A stretch of 5,803 nt of DNA from Clostridiales bacterium UBA4959 (GTDB taxonomy: Bacteria > Bacillota > Clostridia > Oscillospirales > CAG-272). The translations under genes and the position numbers were made by a program. The stretch covers positions 3,545 through 9,347 of the forward strand of contig DHAH01000134.1 of the NCBI GenBank assembly GCA_002397345.1. The letters run 5' to 3'. The notes under the pieces were generated by a model. The model saw only the letters and a program-made list of their open reading frames with translations. It was not told the DNA's origin and did no database searches. This document shows, piece after piece, positions 5,082 to 5,803 of the stretch (its first letter is position 1; the number at the start of each line of letters is the position of its first letter).

Positions 5082-5480
5082 TTACACATTCCCTTCGTTT
5101 TTAATATCGTTTGCGCAAACCGCGAACAGCAGGTCTATGCGCTCGGTTTTTCCTTTTAGATAGAGATAGCCGAACAAAGCCTCAAGGCCTGTCGCGCGGC
5201 GGTATTCGCTCTGCGTTGCCGAATGAGGCGTTGACAATCCGCTCGCGTTGCGCCCGCGCTTGTATACGGCGGTTTCCTCGTCGTCAAGCAGGGGCAGGAT
5301 TTTTTCCGCCGCTTTGCTTTGCGCGACGGCGGTGACGTATCGGAGCGCCTCACGGTTGAGCACTCCGCATGAGGTATAACCTTTTTCTATCAATATTTGC
5401 CGCACTTTTACCTCGAATACGGAGTCGCCGAGGTAGGCAAGCGTCCCTCCGGGCAAATCGTGGACTTCAATTTTATTCAT
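5082..5480 (-). CDS. mrnC: Mini-ribonuclease 3 (Mini-III), 23S rRNA maturation
   Basis: The product is a 132-residue RNase III-like endonuclease that lacks a dsRNA-binding domain. In Bacillus the family trims the 5' and 3' ends of 23S rRNA precursors as a dimer. Visible signatures are LAYLGDSVFE (14-23), with the catalytic Asp at 19 and a conserved Glu at 23, YKRGRNA (73-79), and EYRRATGLEALFGYLYL (92-108) with the second catalytic acidic residue at Glu100. The length is typical. The start ATG overlaps the stop of the upstream gene as ATGA (5480-5477), and no clear Shine-Dalgarno precedes it, so translation is probably by re-initiation. The stop abuts the epimerase ATG. In many Firmicutes this gene follows cysS; that is not apparent here in the part of the neighbour that is visible. 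Confidence 0.95.
   Translation of the reverse strand: MNKIEVHDLPGGTLAYLGDSVFEVKVRQILIEKGYTSCGVLNREALRYVTAVAQSKAAEKILPLLDDEETAVYKRGRNASGLSTPHSATQSEYRRATGLEALFGYLYLKGKTERIDLLFAVCANDIKNEGNV
5091..5095 (-). promoter_or_regulatory. Ribosome binding site of the epimerase gene, inside mrnC
   Basis: AAGGG on the - strand lies 9 bases before the ATG at 5081, within the last codons of mrnC. This links translation of the two genes. Confidence 0.65.
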
Positions 5481-5803
5481 ATTGCGTATTTAATGTGCCG
5501 GAACCAGAATTTCGACAGCGGATTCAAATTTTTATAAATATCGTCGGACAGCGCGACAAGAAATTCCGCGCATTTGCGCAACTGCATCTCTGACATACCG
5601 TCGCCGAACTCCTCGCGCTGCATAAAGCCGAATACCTCGCCAAGCTCGCCGGTATAAATGCGCTCCGGCTCAATGTTTTCACTTTGCGCGGCGCCGGTAA
5701 ACTCATTTGCGACACCGAGCGATCCGTATGGCTTTTTAGCGGCTCTTTTTTGATTATTGGCAGTCCCGTCGGCGTTTTCTTCGCCGCGAAGTACGCGCAC
5801 ACA
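5477..5803 (-). CDS. Unrecognised protein, 3' part, coupled to mrnC
   Basis: The frame is open from the window edge to a TGA at 5477, giving at least 109 residues. A GTG at 5800 is in frame but is probably internal, since no Shine-Dalgarno can be seen within the window. I do not recognise the family. The visible part has a charged, Asn/Lys/Ala-rich segment (EENADGTANNQKRAAKK) that looks like a linker, then a more ordered region beginning near ERIYTGELGEVFGFMQ and ending in NPLSKFWFRHIKYAI. I see no membrane segment or catalytic motif. The 4-base ATGA overlap with mrnC favours this frame over the Ser/Arg-rich alternative on the same strand (5802-5524), which has no junction with mrnC. A role with RNA processing is only a guess from position. 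Confidence 0.65.
   Translation of the reverse strand, partial: CVRVLRGEENADGTANNQKRAAKKPYGSLGVANEFTGAAQSENIEPERIYTGELGEVFGFMQREEFGDGMSEMQLRKCAEFLVALSDDIYKNLNPLSKFWFRHIKYAI

Noticed and set aside
5524..5802. 92-codon alternative - strand frame overlapping the unrecognised gene
   Set aside because: It is Ser/Arg/Pro-rich, stops without a junction to mrnC, and competes with a frame that overlaps mrnC by the typical ATGA.

Overview
The window looks like chromosome of a low- to mid-GC Gram-positive bacterium, most likely a member of the Clostridia. The reasons are a Mini-III RNase (MrnC), which in bacteria is mainly a Firmicutes and cyanobacterial enzyme, strong purine-rich ribosome binding sites, an XRE regulator with a TPR-like tail of a kind common in gut Firmicutes, and a ROK glucokinase with the CxCGxxGCxE signature. 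No phage, transposase or plasmid genes are visible.

Left end, + strand (1-1367): the 3' part of a tRNA-Glu(UUC) ends at 48 and is followed by a good intrinsic terminator. A 185-base spacer then carries a plausible promoter, a 10-bp palindrome and a strong RBS for an XRE-family regulator (234-1313). That gene reads more AT-rich than the rest of the window. It ends at a hairpin at 1324-1367 flanked by A and T runs, which can serve as a terminator for both strands.

The remaining genes are all on the - strand. From right to left in the window, in the order of transcription, they are: an unrecognised partial gene; mrnC, joined to it by a 4-base ATGA overlap; a non-hydrolysing UDP-GlcNAc 2-epimerase whose ATG follows the mrnC stop directly; a large-conductance mechanosensitive channel (MscL); a ROK-family glucokinase; and a SpoU/TrmH-family RNA methyltransferase. 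The first three are clearly translationally coupled. The last three are separated by 86-184 bp spacers rich in inverted repeats and may be transcribed separately. The set is mostly housekeeping: RNA maturation and modification, sugar-nucleotide supply for envelope glycopolymers, osmotic safety and sugar phosphorylation.

The main points of interest are mscL, whose family-conserved N-terminus can only be reached from an ATA codon placed ideally after a GGAGGG Shine-Dalgarno; three related GCGGAAAT...TCCGCC palindromes on both sides of mscL; a cluster of four inverted repeats between the glucokinase and the methyltransferase; and a 16-residue tandem duplication in the MscL cytoplasmic linker. 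I see no convincing evidence of a wholly new multi-gene system here.
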